From Billgrantia sulfidoxydans (GTDB taxonomy: Bacteria > Pseudomonadota > Gammaproteobacteria > Pseudomonadales > Halomonadaceae): DNA of 64,000 nucleotides. Each line of letters starts with the position of its first letter. Positions within the stretch are counted from its first letter, which is position 1. Under the pieces are notes generated by a model. The model was not told where the DNA came from and ran no database searches. It saw only the letters and a program-made list of their open reading frames with translations. Location: positions 2,480,001 to 2,544,000 of the forward strand of contig NZ_CP053381.1 in NCBI RefSeq assembly GCF_017868775.1. The letters run 5' to 3'. Position numbers and translations under genes: made by a program. Below are positions 8,273 through 16,516 of this stretch, piece after piece.

Positions 8273-8797
8273 TCAGTAAAAGATGTCGCGCAGGATCTCG
8301 TAGACGATAGCGTTGGCGGCATCCACCAGGACGACGTCGGGGCCGACCCGGCGCCATTCGTAGCCGTCGTAGTGCGGCAGGTCGCGCAGGAGGCGCTCGT
8401 CCAGCTGCATGGCGATGCCGGGAGGCAGCGGCTTGCCGCGCTCCAGGTTCATGCGCACGCCGGGCGGCAGGCTCTCGGCACCGCGGTCGATCTCGATCCA
8501 GTCGCGACGCTCGATCAGCAGGCGGCGGATTTCGCGCTCGTCGAAGCGCGGGCCGTCGGCAACAGCGCGGCGCTCATCCCGCCCCTCGCCGCGCCAGTCG
8601 TTACCTTCGCTCGCCCCCCGCCCTGGCTCGCCCTGGCCCCGCCCCGGCTGGGCCGGCACTTCTCTCTGCTCCTGCCCTTTTCCATGACCCTGACCCTGCC
8701 CCTGGCCGCGATTATCGCCCGGCTGCGCCTGGGCCTGCGTCGAGGCCAGAACCAGCACCGCCACGCTCGTCAGGAGAATTCGCTTGGCATGCAGCAT
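8273..8797 (-). CDS. Exported CigR/RcnB-like protein
   Basis: A 174-residue secreted or periplasmic protein. A signal peptide (KRILLTSVAVLVLASTQAQA) is followed by a low-complexity Gly/Gln/Arg/Glu-rich region to about residue 80, then a compact C-terminal domain with LPPGVRMNLERGKPLPPG, LPHYDGYEWRRVGPDVVLVD and an ending IVYEILRDIF. This layout matches proteins annotated as CigR-family anti-virulence regulators or RcnB-like periplasmic proteins. In Salmonella, CigR is a membrane protein that restrains virulence; here the role is unknown. ATG at 8797 has GGAGTG in the right position. It is a single gene, upstream of the HPP gene and separated from it by a strong hairpin. Confidence 0.7.
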   Translation of the reverse strand: MLHAKRILLTSVAVLVLASTQAQAQPGDNRGQGQGQGHGKGQEQREVPAQPGRGQGEPGRGASEGNDWRGEGRDERRAVADGPRFDEREIRRLLIERRDWIEIDRGAESLPPGVRMNLERGKPLPPGIAMQLDERLLRDLPHYDGYEWRRVGPDVVLVDAANAIVYEILRDIFY

Positions 8798-8880
8798 GGT
8801 GACACTCCTTGGCAGATTGGCTCACCTTTCCAGCCTAGGAGAGGAATGCGCAATCAACGTGCAACGAAATGGCATGTTCC

Positions 8881-9147
8881 CTAGTCGAGCCACACCCCCT
8901 GCAAGCTCGGCATCGCCACCATTCCTCCTTCGCCAATGCCACCTTCAGTGTCGTCGAAGGCTTCATCGTAGTGAAAGCCACCCGCTCCCTTGACCTCGAT
9001 GCTTCTGCCCACGACTTCGCCAAAGAACTGGCCACTACCGGTCACTTCGACATGGGAGTTTGGCGCGATGATCTGGCCGTAGAAGTTCGAGGCACCGCCG
9101 ATGAACACGCCGGACCTACCGTTAGATGAATCATCATGGGATGGAGA
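8881..9147 (-). pseudogene. 3' remnant of a DUF7305-type pilus/surface protein gene
   Basis: The open frame (stop at 8881, open back to TAA at 9148-9150) encodes GVFIGGASNFYGQIIAPNS, then VEVTGSGQFFGEVVGRSIEV and KGAGGFHYDEAFDD. That pattern is the C-terminal beta-helical end of large exported proteins of the DUF7305 type found with type IV pilus minor pilins. Only about 85 residues are left, with no ATG, no signal sequence and no ribosome site; GTG at 9108 is the sole candidate start. A terminator for the pilin gene lies just upstream. I read it as the leftover end of a gene whose 5' part was deleted. It could instead be a very short expressed protein. Domain match is by eye. Confidence 0.55.
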
Positions 9148-9215
9148 TTACGGACAGTATCGCAGTCATTGTCAGATTCGCTAGGCGCGATGGTGCATTG
9201 GCTAAAGAAGAACAA

Positions 9216-9242
9216 AAAGGCTACCCGTCTCGGGTAGCCTTT
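9216..9242 (-). terminator. Intrinsic terminator of the pilin gene
   Basis: A 12-bp perfect stem (AAAGGCTACCCG with its complement) and a 3-nt loop lie 9 nt after the pilin stop. On the minus strand it is followed by TTTTTGTT, as expected for a Rho-independent terminator. Confidence 0.9.
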
Positions 9243-9250
9243 CTCATTCA

Positions 9251-9631
9251 TCAAGTTGTAGGGGTAGTTGAGCTGGGAGTGGTTACACTAATCGTATGAT
9301 CTTCATTTCCAGGATCAGCAGATGTAGCAGTAACATCTCCTGTACCCTCATCATATGTAGGCCCTGTTTCACAGGATTCACTTGTGAATTGTATATTACT
9401 GACATCGCCATCTGGTTCGCTAATTTCGACTGCGACTAAATTAGCATAATTCCTTGCATCAGCCAAGCATGCCCGATTCGCTGCTCTCTCCGTATAATTC
9501 TGATACTGCGGAATGGCTATCGCCGCCAGAATGCCGATGATCGCCACGACGATCAGCAGTTCGATCAAGGTGAAACCGCCCTGCCCCTGTTTGGCGGCTG
9601 CTCGTTTCTTCATCATTTCTTTCACGTTCAT
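9251..9631 (-). CDS. pilA: Type IV pilin (major pilin, PilA-like)
   Basis: A 126-residue prepilin, the main subunit of type IV pili. The class III leader is long (19 residues, basic, ending GQGG) and is cut before Phe20 in the motif [20 protein letters not shown]; Glu+5 is present. PilD at 13141-13971 is the expected leader peptidase and N-methylase. The globular part is short, Thr/Ser/Asp-rich and has only two cysteines, in [10 protein letters not shown] and SESCETG, which probably form the single disulfide. Transcribed divergently from pilB, with its own strong terminator 9 nt downstream. It could be a minor pilin, but the monocistronic layout beside pilBCD favours the major subunit. Confidence 0.93.
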   Translation of the reverse strand: MNVKEMMKKRAAAKQGQGGFTLIELLIVVAIIGILAAIAIPQYQNYTERAANRACLADARNYANLVAVEISEPDGDVSNIQFTSESCETGPTYDEGTGDVTATSADPGNEDHTISVTTPSSTTPTT

Positions 9632-10016
9632 CGCAGTCGTCCCCTGCTCTGTGGTGCCCGGTGGCTGCGTTCAGCCCTGGGCGGTTGCACCTGCGGCTCG
9701 ATCACCGCCATGTCGTGGCTCGGCCCTTGGGCCTTGCCTGTCCCCTTGCAGGGCCTTCTCAAGCTTTTTGCGTAACTGCCTGAGTTCGCGCCCTTCTTCG
9801 CGGCTATCGAGAGCCTTGCGCTAACATTAGATGACTCAGCCCCAGTACCGCAAGCGCTACCTACGTAGGTAGGAAGTTTACTTCAGCATAAGCCATGACG
9901 AAGTTAATACCAGTTGGCGTGGCGTTTGTCAGCTTGCTGTGACGAAGCATACCAACGGTCTAGAATGCGGGGTACCCTATCGCTCACCGCCCTTGCGGGC
10001 CTGTGCCTGAGGCGCC
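9632..10016. other. Divergent pilin/pilB control region
   Basis: 385 bases between the pilin and pilB starts. It holds the 16-bp palindrome at 9857-9872. I looked for sigma-54 boxes (GG-N10-GC spacing), known for pilA in Pseudomonas: a TGGCG/TTGCT pair near 9920-9940 has the wrong spacing (13 nt), so none is called. No convincing open frame. Confidence 0.4.
9857..9872. promoter_or_regulatory. Perfect 16-bp palindrome, possible operator
   Basis: CTACCTACGTAGGTAG is a perfect palindrome placed between the divergent pilin and pilB genes, about 145 nt before the pilB ATG and about 225 nt before the pilin ATG. Its even length without a spacer and its isolation suggest a dimeric regulator site. 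No regulator is identified. Confidence 0.4.
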
Positions 10017-11798
10017 ATGAACGACTATCGAACGGCACCGGTCGGTGCTCATGAGACAGCCAGCCAGCAGCGTGCGGCTGATACCGAGGGGCTGCGCGGT
10101 TTCACTCGCCGGCTGGTGGAGTATGAGCTGCTGTCCCGTGCGGCCGCCGAGCGGGCCGAGCACGAGGCGCGCGAGGCGGAAACCAGCCTGCTGCAGCATG
10201 TGATCGACACCGGCCTGGTCACGGCCCGCCAGGGCACGCTGTGCGCGGCATGGGAGTACGGCCTGCCGCTGGTGGACCTGGACGCGCTGCGCCTGGCGAG
10301 CCTGCCTCCGGCCAGTGAGTACCCCGAGAAGCTGCTGCGCAAGCTGTGTGTCGTGCCGCTCAGCCGCCGCAGCCACCGTCTGACCGTGGCGGTGCCCTTC
10401 CCCTCCACCCTGGCCCTGCTCGATGAGCTACAGTTCGCCACCGGGCTGAGCATCGAGGCCGTGCTCTGCCCGGTGGATCAACTGATGCCGGTGCTCGAGG
10501 CCTACCTGGCCCAGCACGACTCGAGCATGATGAACGAGCTGGCCGGCGTGGACGATGCGGTCAGCGAGCTGGAATTCGAGGATGGCGTCGACATCAGCGA
10601 CGAGCGCGCCACCGACGCCGCCCAGAGCGGTGCCGACGATGCGCCGGTCGTCAAGTTCGTCAACAAGATCCTGCTGGATGCCATACGCCGCGGCGCTTCG
10701 GACATCCATTTCGAGCCCTACGAGACCAGTTACCGGGTGCGCATGCGCGTGGATGGCATGTTGATGGAGGCGGCTCGCCCGCCCTTCGCCATGCGATCGC
10801 GAATTGCCGCGCGCCTGAAGGTGATGGCGCGGCTGGACATTTCCGAGCGCCGCCTGCCGCAGGACGGCGCGATCAAGCTGAAGGTTTCGAAGACCCGCTC
10901 GATCGACTTCCGCGTGAACTCGCTGCCGACCGTGTACGGCGAAAAGATCGTGCTGCGTATCCTCGACCCCACCTCGGCGCAGATCGGCATCGATGCGCTG
11001 GGCTTCACGCCGGAGCAGCGCGCACTCTACGAAGGCGTGATGGACCACCCCCAGGGCATGATCCTGGTCACCGGCCCTACCGGCAGCGGCAAGACGGTGA
11101 CGCTCTATACCGGCCTGAACATCCTCAACGAGGTGCAGCGTAACATCTGTACCGCCGAGGACCCCGTCGAGATCAAGGTGCCCGGGGTCAACCAGGTCAA
11201 CGTGCTGCCCAAGATCGGGCTCGACTTCGCCAGCGCGCTGCGCGCCTTCCTGCGTCAGGACCCGGACGTGGTGATGGTGGGTGAGATCCGCGACCTCGAG
11301 ACCGCCGAGATCGCCGTCAAGGCATCGCAGACCGGCCACCTGGTGCTCTCCACGGTGCACACCAACTCCGCCGCGGAGACCCTGACCCGGCTGGCCAACA
11401 TGGGCGTGCCGCCGTTCAACATCGCCAGCTCCGTGAGCCTGATCATCGCCCAGCGCCTGGCCCGGCGGCTGTGCAAGCACTGCCGCCAGGAGGCCGAACT
11501 GCCCCGCGAGGCGCTGCTGCAGGAGGGCTTCACCGAGCAGGAGGTGAATAGTGCCACGGTGTACGAAGCCGTAGGCTGCAAGCACTGCACCCACGGCTAC
11601 AAGGGGCGTGTGGGCATCTATGAAGTGGTACCGATCAGCAACGCCATGAGCCAGTTGATCATGCGCAACGGCAATTCGATGGATTTCGACAGCCTGGCGC
11701 GCCAGGAGGGCCACCCGGACCTGCGCCGCAGCGGGCTGTTGAAGGTGATGCAGGGCATCACTAGCCTGACCGAGGTCAATCGGGTCACGAAGGATTAA
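10017..11798 (+). CDS. pilB: Type IV pilus extension ATPase PilB
   Basis: Hexameric GspE-family ATPase that drives pilus assembly at the inner membrane. The 593-residue protein has the N-terminal MshEN/GSPII_E domain (roughly residues 20-160), the linker and N2 domain with VVKFVNKILLDAIRRGASDI and HFEPYETSYRVRMRVDG, Walker A GPTGSGKT at about residue 353, an Asp box, Walker B-type VVMVGEIRDLETAEIA, and a His box HLVLSTVHTNSA. A four-cysteine zinc site follows (CKHC near residue 484, second CKHC near 522), typical of PilB/GspE and absent from PilT. Length matches the family (about 565-590). First gene of pilB-pilC-pilD, divergent from the pilin gene. No retraction ATPase lies in the window. 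Confidence 0.96.
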   Translation: MNDYRTAPVGAHETASQQRAADTEGLRGFTRRLVEYELLSRAAAERAEHEAREAETSLLQHVIDTGLVTARQGTLCAAWEYGLPLVDLDALRLASLPPASEYPEKLLRKLCVVPLSRRSHRLTVAVPFPSTLALLDELQFATGLSIEAVLCPVDQLMPVLEAYLAQHDSSMMNELAGVDDAVSELEFEDGVDISDERATDAAQSGADDAPVVKFVNKILLDAIRRGASDIHFEPYETSYRVRMRVDGMLMEAARPPFAMRSRIAARLKVMARLDISERRLPQDGAIKLKVSKTRSIDFRVNSLPTVYGEKIVLRILDPTSAQIGIDALGFTPEQRALYEGVMDHPQGMILVTGPTGSGKTVTLYTGLNILNEVQRNICTAEDPVEIKVPGVNQVNVLPKIGLDFASALRAFLRQDPDVVMVGEIRDLETAEIAVKASQTGHLVLSTVHTNSAAETLTRLANMGVPPFNIASSVSLIIAQRLARRLCKHCRQEAELPREALLQEGFTEQEVNSATVYEAVGCKHCTHGYKGRVGIYEVVPISNAMSQLIMRNGNSMDFDSLARQEGHPDLRRSGLLKVMQGITSLTEVNRVTKD

Positions 11799-11911
11799 CA
11801 AATTGCTGCATCTTTTTGCTTTGTAACTCAATGAAGAACGCTTAAGTCAGGCACACTTGATCCGATAATAAGGGAAAGAAAACCTACCATCGAAACTGCA
11901 GCAGGGAATCT

Positions 11912-13144
11912 ATGGCAACCAAAACGGCGAGAGCGCCAAGGAAGCTCAAGCTTTACCGCTGGCGCTGGACGGGCAAGGGTCCCGGCGGGCGCCTGGTCAG
12001 CGGCGAGATAGTGGCCGCCGAGAAGTTCGAGGTGGAGCGCGAGCTGGCCAACCAGAACATCATCGTCAAGAACGTCCGCCGCAAGAGCGGGCTCACCGGC
12101 GGCATGGGCACCATCAAGCCCAGGGATACCATGCTCTTTGCCCGCCAGATGGCCACGATGATCCGCGCCGGGGTGCCGGTGCTGCAGGCCTTTCAGGTAG
12201 TCGCCGAGAGTATCCGCAAGCCGGCCATGAGCGCGGTGGTACAACAGATGATGAACGAGGTGGCGGCCGGCTCGAGCTTTTCCCAGGCGCTGCGCAATCA
12301 CCCCGAGCACTTTGACAGCCTGTTCTGCAACCTGGTGGAGGCCGGCGAGAGCTCCGGCTCGCTCGACCGCATGCTCGACCGGATCGCCACCTACAAGGAG
12401 AAGGTGGAATCGCTCAAGGGCCGGGTGAAGAAGGCGCTGTGGTATCCGATCGCGGTGATCCTGGTGGGGATCGGGGTCACCGCGCTGCTGCTGATCAAGG
12501 TGGTACCCCAGTTCGAGAGCCTGTTCCACGGCTTCGGCGCCGAACTGCCGGCCATGACCCGCATGACCATCGCCCTTTCCGAGTTCGCCCAGCAGTACTG
12601 GCTGTGGGGGCTTGGCGGCCTGATCGCCTTCGTCTATCTGATGCGCCAGGGCATCAAGCGTTCGCCGACCTTTGCCTACCGCGTGCATGCGTTCCTGCTC
12701 AAGGTGCCGGTGCTGGGCGACATCTTCGACAAGTCGGCGGTGGCGCGCTACTCCCGCACCCTGGCCACCACCTACGGCGCCGGCGTGCCCATGGTGGAAG
12801 CGCTGGACATCGCCGCCGGGGCGACCGGCAACCTGGTCTACGAGCGTGCCACCCGGCAGATCCGCGAGGACGTCTCCACCGGCCAGCAGCTCCACTTCGC
12901 GATGCGCCTGACCGAGCGCTTCCCCGCGCTGGCGGTGCAGATGGTCGGTATCGGCGAGGAGTCCGGCGCGCTGGACGCCATGCTCAACCGGGTGGCCGAC
13001 TACTACGAGGAGGAGGTCGACAACAAGGTCGACGCCCTCACCTCGCTGCTCGAGCCGCTGATCATCGTGGTACTGGGGATCCTGGTCGGCGGCCTGGTGG
13101 TCTCCATGTACCTGCCGATCTTCGAACTGGGCACGGTGCTGTGA
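11912..13144 (+). CDS. pilC: Type IV pilus inner-membrane platform protein PilC
   Basis: Platform protein of the pilus machine, thought to pass ATPase rotation to the pilin. The 410 residues contain two T2SSF domains (about 75-195 and 275-400) with three membrane helices, for example WYPIAVILVGIGVTALLLIK and IIVVLGILVGGLVVSMYLPI. Motifs include FARQMATMIRAGVPVLQAF in the first domain and YSRTLATTYGAGVPMVEALD in the second. GCAGGGAA precedes ATG 11912 by about 4 nt. A weak promoter (CTTAAG, 17 nt, GATAAT at 11864) could lie in the 113-nt gap after pilB. Its last codons overlap the pilD start by 4 nt. Confidence 0.95.
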   Translation: MATKTARAPRKLKLYRWRWTGKGPGGRLVSGEIVAAEKFEVERELANQNIIVKNVRRKSGLTGGMGTIKPRDTMLFARQMATMIRAGVPVLQAFQVVAESIRKPAMSAVVQQMMNEVAAGSSFSQALRNHPEHFDSLFCNLVEAGESSGSLDRMLDRIATYKEKVESLKGRVKKALWYPIAVILVGIGVTALLLIKVVPQFESLFHGFGAELPAMTRMTIALSEFAQQYWLWGLGGLIAFVYLMRQGIKRSPTFAYRVHAFLLKVPVLGDIFDKSAVARYSRTLATTYGAGVPMVEALDIAAGATGNLVYERATRQIREDVSTGQQLHFAMRLTERFPALAVQMVGIGEESGALDAMLNRVADYYEEEVDNKVDALTSLLEPLIIVVLGILVGGLVVSMYLPIFELGTVL

Positions 13145-13971
13145 GTGTGCTTTGGCCGCTGGCGGCCGTGCTGGGCCTGTGCCTGGGCAGCTTCCTCAAC
13201 GTGGTGATCGTGCGCCTTCCGGTCATGCTGATGCTGGGCTGGCGGGCCGAGGCCCGCGAGGCGCTGGAACTGCCCGAGGAGGAGACGCCCCGTTTCAACC
13301 TGCTGGTGCCGCGCTCGCTCTGCCCGCGCTGTGAAACGCCCATCGCCTGGCACGACAACCTGCCGCTGATCGGCTGGTTCAAGCGCCGCGGTCGCTGTGC
13401 CTCGTGCCAGGCCCGGATCAGCCCGCAATATCCGCTGGTGGAGCTGGCCGGCGCCGCCCTGGCGCTGGCCGTGCTGACGCTCTACGGGGCCACCTGGCAG
13501 GGCCTGTTCGTGTTCGGCGCCTGCCTGGCGCTACTGGCCCTGGCCGTGATCGACCTGCGCACCCAGCTGCTGCCGGACATGATGACCCTGCCGCTGCTGT
13601 GGGCCGGCCTGCTCTACCAGCTGCTGTTCCAGCCGCTGATGCTCACCAGTGCGGTGATCGGGGCCATGGCGGGCTATCTTGCCCTGTGGAGCGTCTACTG
13701 GCTGTTCAAGCTGGTGACCGGCAAGGAGGGCATGGGCTACGGCGACTTCAAGCTACTGGCGGCCCTGGGTGCCTGGCTCGGCTGGCAGTACCTGCCGATG
13801 GTACTGATCCTTTCCGCCGGCGTGGGCGCCATCGTCGGCATCCTGGTGCAGCTCGCCCTGCCCCGGCTGCGCGGCGCCCCGATGCCGTTCGGCCCCTACC
13901 TGGCGGCTTCGGGCTGGATCGCGCTGCTGGTGGGCGAACCATTGATGGCTACCTATATCAGCTTCATTTGA
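13141..13971 (+). CDS. pilD: Prepilin leader peptidase/N-methyltransferase PilD
   Basis: Membrane aspartyl protease that removes the pilin leader and methylates the new N-terminal Phe; it may also process type II secretion pseudopilins. The 276 residues have a first membrane helix with GSFLNVVIVRLP, a cytoplasmic zinc loop with CPRC and CASC, then about seven helices. The catalytic aspartates are visible in AVIDLRTQLLPD and GYGDFKLLAALGAWLGW. GTG at 13141 forms a GTGA overlap with the pilC stop; GTG at 13147 is an alternative. It is followed by coaE and yacG, a gene order known from Pseudomonas and relatives. Confidence 0.95.
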   Translation: MSVLWPLAAVLGLCLGSFLNVVIVRLPVMLMLGWRAEAREALELPEEETPRFNLLVPRSLCPRCETPIAWHDNLPLIGWFKRRGRCASCQARISPQYPLVELAGAALALAVLTLYGATWQGLFVFGACLALLALAVIDLRTQLLPDMMTLPLLWAGLLYQLLFQPLMLTSAVIGAMAGYLALWSVYWLFKLVTGKEGMGYGDFKLLAALGAWLGWQYLPMVLILSAGVGAIVGILVQLALPRLRGAPMPFGPYLAASGWIALLVGEPLMATYISFI

Positions 13972-13990
13972 TAAGCGTGGGAGAGCGTCT

Positions 13991-14596
13991 TTGATCGTTG
14001 GCGTAACGGGCGGCATCGCCTCCGGCAAGAGCACCGTGGCACGGGCCTTCGCGGCGCTGGGCGTTCCCTGGGTGGACGCCGACGACGTGGCCCGCGAGGT
14101 AGTCGAGCCCGGCGAACCGGCGCTGGCCGAGATCGCTGCGCGCTTCGGCGGACAGGTCTTGCAGGCGGACGGCAGCCTGAACCGCCGCGCGCTGCGCGAG
14201 ATCGTGTTTGCCGACCCGAACCAGCGGCTGTGGCTCGAATCGGTCACTCATCCGCGTATCCGTCAGCGGATCCTGGCCCACCTGGAACGCCTCCAGCGCA
14301 CAGGCGCACCTTACGTGCTGCTGGTCTCGCCGCTGCTATTCGAGTCGGGCCAGAGCGAGATGGTCGATCGCCGCCTGGTGATCGACGTGCCGGAAAGCGT
14401 GCAGCTCGCCCGCACCGCCGCCCGCGACGACGTCGATGAGAAGCAGGCCCGCGCCATCCTGGCCGCCCAGATGCCGCGCAGCGAACGCCTGGCCCGCGCC
14501 GACGACGTAATCGACAACAGCGGCAGCGAGGCGGCGCTCGCCGCTCAGGTAGCCGAGCTCGATCGACGCTATCGAGAGTTGGCCGAGAACCGCTAG
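13991..14596 (+). CDS. coaE: Dephospho-CoA kinase
   Basis: Last step of coenzyme A synthesis: ATP-dependent phosphorylation of the 3'-hydroxyl of dephospho-CoA. The 201-residue P-loop kinase begins IVGVTGGIASGKSTVARAF, with the P-loop GGIASGKS at residues 7-14, followed by VDADDVAREVVEPG (substrate-binding DAD), a lid region, and LPRSERLARADDVIDNSG-like C-terminal sequence (here MPRSERLARADDVIDNSG). The start is TTG at 13991, supported by GGGAGAG 6 nt upstream and by the family's usual N terminus. It lies 19 nt after pilD and 33 nt before yacG. Length matches the family. Confidence 0.95.
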   Translation: MIVGVTGGIASGKSTVARAFAALGVPWVDADDVAREVVEPGEPALAEIAARFGGQVLQADGSLNRRALREIVFADPNQRLWLESVTHPRIRQRILAHLERLQRTGAPYVLLVSPLLFESGQSEMVDRRLVIDVPESVQLARTAARDDVDEKQARAILAAQMPRSERLARADDVIDNSGSEAALAAQVAELDRRYRELAENR

Positions 14597-14629
14597 AATG
14601 TTCGGAAAGCCACCAACCGCTTGGGTTTC

Positions 14630-14857
14630 ATGAGCCAACACGACCAACGCCCCCTGACCGTCGCCTGCCCACAATGCCAGAAGAAGGTGGCGTGGAGCGA
14701 GACCAACCCCTACCGCCCCTTCTGCAGCGAGCGCTGCAAACTGATCGACCTGGGCGCCTGGGCCGATGAGTCGCACCGGATCGCCGGCGAGCCGGCACTC
14801 GACGAGACCAATATCGACGAGTGGCTCGCCCGCGCCGATCGAGGCGACGATCGGTGA
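14630..14857 (+). CDS. yacG: YacG-type zinc protein, DNA gyrase inhibitor
   Basis: Small zinc-binding protein known in E. coli to bind GyrB and inhibit gyrase. The 75 residues contain CPQC near residue 13 and [17 protein letters not shown] near residue 30, which together form the four-cysteine zinc site and the LIDLGxW signature. The C-terminal tail ([17 protein letters not shown]) is acidic and disordered-looking. ATG at 14630 is used; an in-frame TTG at 14621 is possible. The stop overlaps the next gene's GTG (GTGA), implying translational coupling with the Tus-like gene. gyrA lies about 15 kb away in the same window. Confidence 0.93.
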   Translation: MSQHDQRPLTVACPQCQKKVAWSETNPYRPFCSERCKLIDLGAWADESHRIAGEPALDETNIDEWLARADRGDDR

Positions 14858-15723
14858 GCCTGGCCCCGGCGCCGTCCTATCGGCTGCTGGCCGAACTTGA
14901 GGTCGCCTTCGACAGGTTGATCGAATGCAGCGAGGCGCTGCTGGAGGCGTACGCCGCGTCTCCCGCCGAGGCCTGGGCCTTCCAGGCCGAGGCCAGCACC
15001 GAGTGGCTGCGCCGCGCGCTGCTCGACTTCTGGTACACCGATGGCCAGGACGGCCGCGCCACCCGCAGCCACGTCGGCCTGGTGGCCGCCGACGAGGCCC
15101 TGATGGCCAGGGTGGCCGAAGTGAACGCGGCCAAGGCCGAATTCGCCGCCCAACTGGCACACATACGCGACAATCATCCGCCGCTGCTGGCCGAGGCCAA
15201 GGCGGTGCTGCCGTTCCGTCACCCCCAGTTGCACGACCACCTGCGCGGCAGCGGCCTGGCCCGGCTGCACCTCAAGCAGTGCTGGCGTGCCATTCCCGTG
15301 GCCGAGGCGCCGGTGGCCCGGGTGCGTCTGGCCTGGTACTCGAGCGGCCGCTCGATCAAGCGGCTCACGGTGCGCGAGGTGGAGAAGAAGCTGCTGGCGC
15401 TGGACAGCGACGCCCCCCACGTGCGCATTCAGCTACGCAAGCTGGCCGCCCTGCCTTCGAGCGAGCCGCTGGCCCAGGTGCAGAGCCAGGCGCCGCTGAT
15501 GCGCGCCAACCTGTTCTACTGCGAGCCGCTGGAAGACGGGCGCAGCCGGCGTGCCATGAACGTGGCGCTGCCGCTGTTCCTGCCGGCGCCGCGCGGGCGC
15601 CTGCCCGACCACAACCTGCCGCCGGCCGCACCGCCGCCAAGCCGTACCCGAGCCCGCCGCAGCGACGAGAAGCTGGAAGAACACCCCTACCTGCCGTCGC
15701 TGCGGATCTATCGCTACCGCTGA
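14854..15723 (+). CDS. tus: Tus-family DNA replication terminus site-binding protein
   Basis: Predicted Ter-site binding protein that stops replication forks of one polarity. The 289-residue product matches the E. coli Tus layout (309 residues) by eye: a helical N-terminal domain, then [20 protein letters not shown] and [10 protein letters not shown] against Tus [20 protein letters not shown] and AQLEKSLKSP, later [11 protein letters not shown] against PIARVWYKG, and an ending [10 protein letters not shown] like LIIPRLHLYVAD. The start is GTG at 14854, overlapping the yacG stop; the longer frame back to 14821 lies inside yacG. Similarity to enterobacterial Tus is remote, so the family is fairly sure but the binding sequence may differ. 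No E. coli-type Ter site was found in the window. Confidence 0.8.
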   Translation: MSLAPAPSYRLLAELEVAFDRLIECSEALLEAYAASPAEAWAFQAEASTEWLRRALLDFWYTDGQDGRATRSHVGLVAADEALMARVAEVNAAKAEFAAQLAHIRDNHPPLLAEAKAVLPFRHPQLHDHLRGSGLARLHLKQCWRAIPVAEAPVARVRLAWYSSGRSIKRLTVREVEKKLLALDSDAPHVRIQLRKLAALPSSEPLAQVQSQAPLMRANLFYCEPLEDGRSRRAMNVALPLFLPAPRGRLPDHNLPPAAPPPSRTRARRSDEKLEEHPYLPSLRIYRYR

Positions 15724-15750
15724 GGCGAGCCGTATCGCCCGCCTGGGCTG

Positions 15751-16488
15751 TCAGCCCGCCTGCTGCGCCTGATGTTCCAGCTCGCCCGCCAGCTCCGGCG
15801 TGAGTTCGAGCGCCTTGGCCAGCTGGTCGAGCCAGGCCCGCTCCATGGGGTTCTGCTCGTCGATCACCGCCACGCTGATCAGGTACATCTCGCGCGCCGC
15901 CTGGGGCGAGTCAGCCTGACGCGCCAGCGCGTCGGCATCCAGCGGGGCGCTGAGCTGCCGCTCGACCCAGCGATGCAGCTCGTCGTCGGCGCCCAGGGCG
16001 TCGATCTGCTGGGCGATCAGCTCGCGCTCCTGCGCGTCGATATGCCCGTCGGCGCGGGCGGCCATGATCATCGCCTGCAGCAGTTCGAGGCTGCGGCGCT
16101 CCTGCAGCTCGCCTTCCAGCACCTCGACCCGCTCGCCCTCGGCATCGCCGGCCGCCTGCACACCCCCGGCCTTGGCGGCCTGCGAGTTCTGCCAGGCCTT
16201 CCAGGCCAGCACGCCGACCGCGGCGACCGCACCGTACTTGAGCGCCTTGCCGCCGAGCTTGCGGCCGCGCTTGGAGCCGACCAGCAGCCCCATGGCGCCG
16301 CCGCCCAGCAGGCTCTTGACGTCCAGGCCGCTGCCGCCGGCAGGTGCCTGGCCCGAAGCCCCGCCACCCAACTGGCGAGTCAGGCCTTCGAGCATGCCCT
16401 TCACGTCCACGCCGCCGCGCCCCTGGCCGCCAGGCTTCAGGCCACCGGCTTGCTGCATCAGCTGTTGCAGGATCTTGCTGGCGTTCAT
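15751..16488 (-). CDS. YebE-like DUF533/TerB-domain membrane protein
   Basis: A 245-residue protein. Its N-terminal third is Gly/Gln-rich and disordered-looking (MNASKILQQLMQQAGGLKPG), then comes a hydrophobic segment (LKYGAVAAVGVLAWKAW) near residue 90, and from about residue 125 a TerB-like helical domain with LLQAMIMAARADGHIDAQER and MYLISVAVIDEQNPMERAWL. E. coli YebE is an inner-membrane envelope-stress protein of the same type; function unproved. ATG at 16488 has GGAGAG 6 nt upstream; the longer frame to 16836 overlaps the next gene and is rejected. Convergent with the Tus-like gene, with only 27 nt between stops. Confidence 0.85.
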   Translation of the reverse strand: MNASKILQQLMQQAGGLKPGGQGRGGVDVKGMLEGLTRQLGGGASGQAPAGGSGLDVKSLLGGGAMGLLVGSKRGRKLGGKALKYGAVAAVGVLAWKAWQNSQAAKAGGVQAAGDAEGERVEVLEGELQERRSLELLQAMIMAARADGHIDAQERELIAQQIDALGADDELHRWVERQLSAPLDADALARQADSPQAAREMYLISVAVIDEQNPMERAWLDQLAKALELTPELAGELEHQAQQAG

Positions 16489-16516
16489 CGACTGCTCTCC
16501 TATGAATGAATCGATG

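Noticed and set aside
9905-9945. Possible sigma-54 promoter (TGGCG ... TTGCT) near pilB
   Set aside because: Spacing between GG and GC is 13 nt rather than 10, and it faces pilB instead of the pilin gene.
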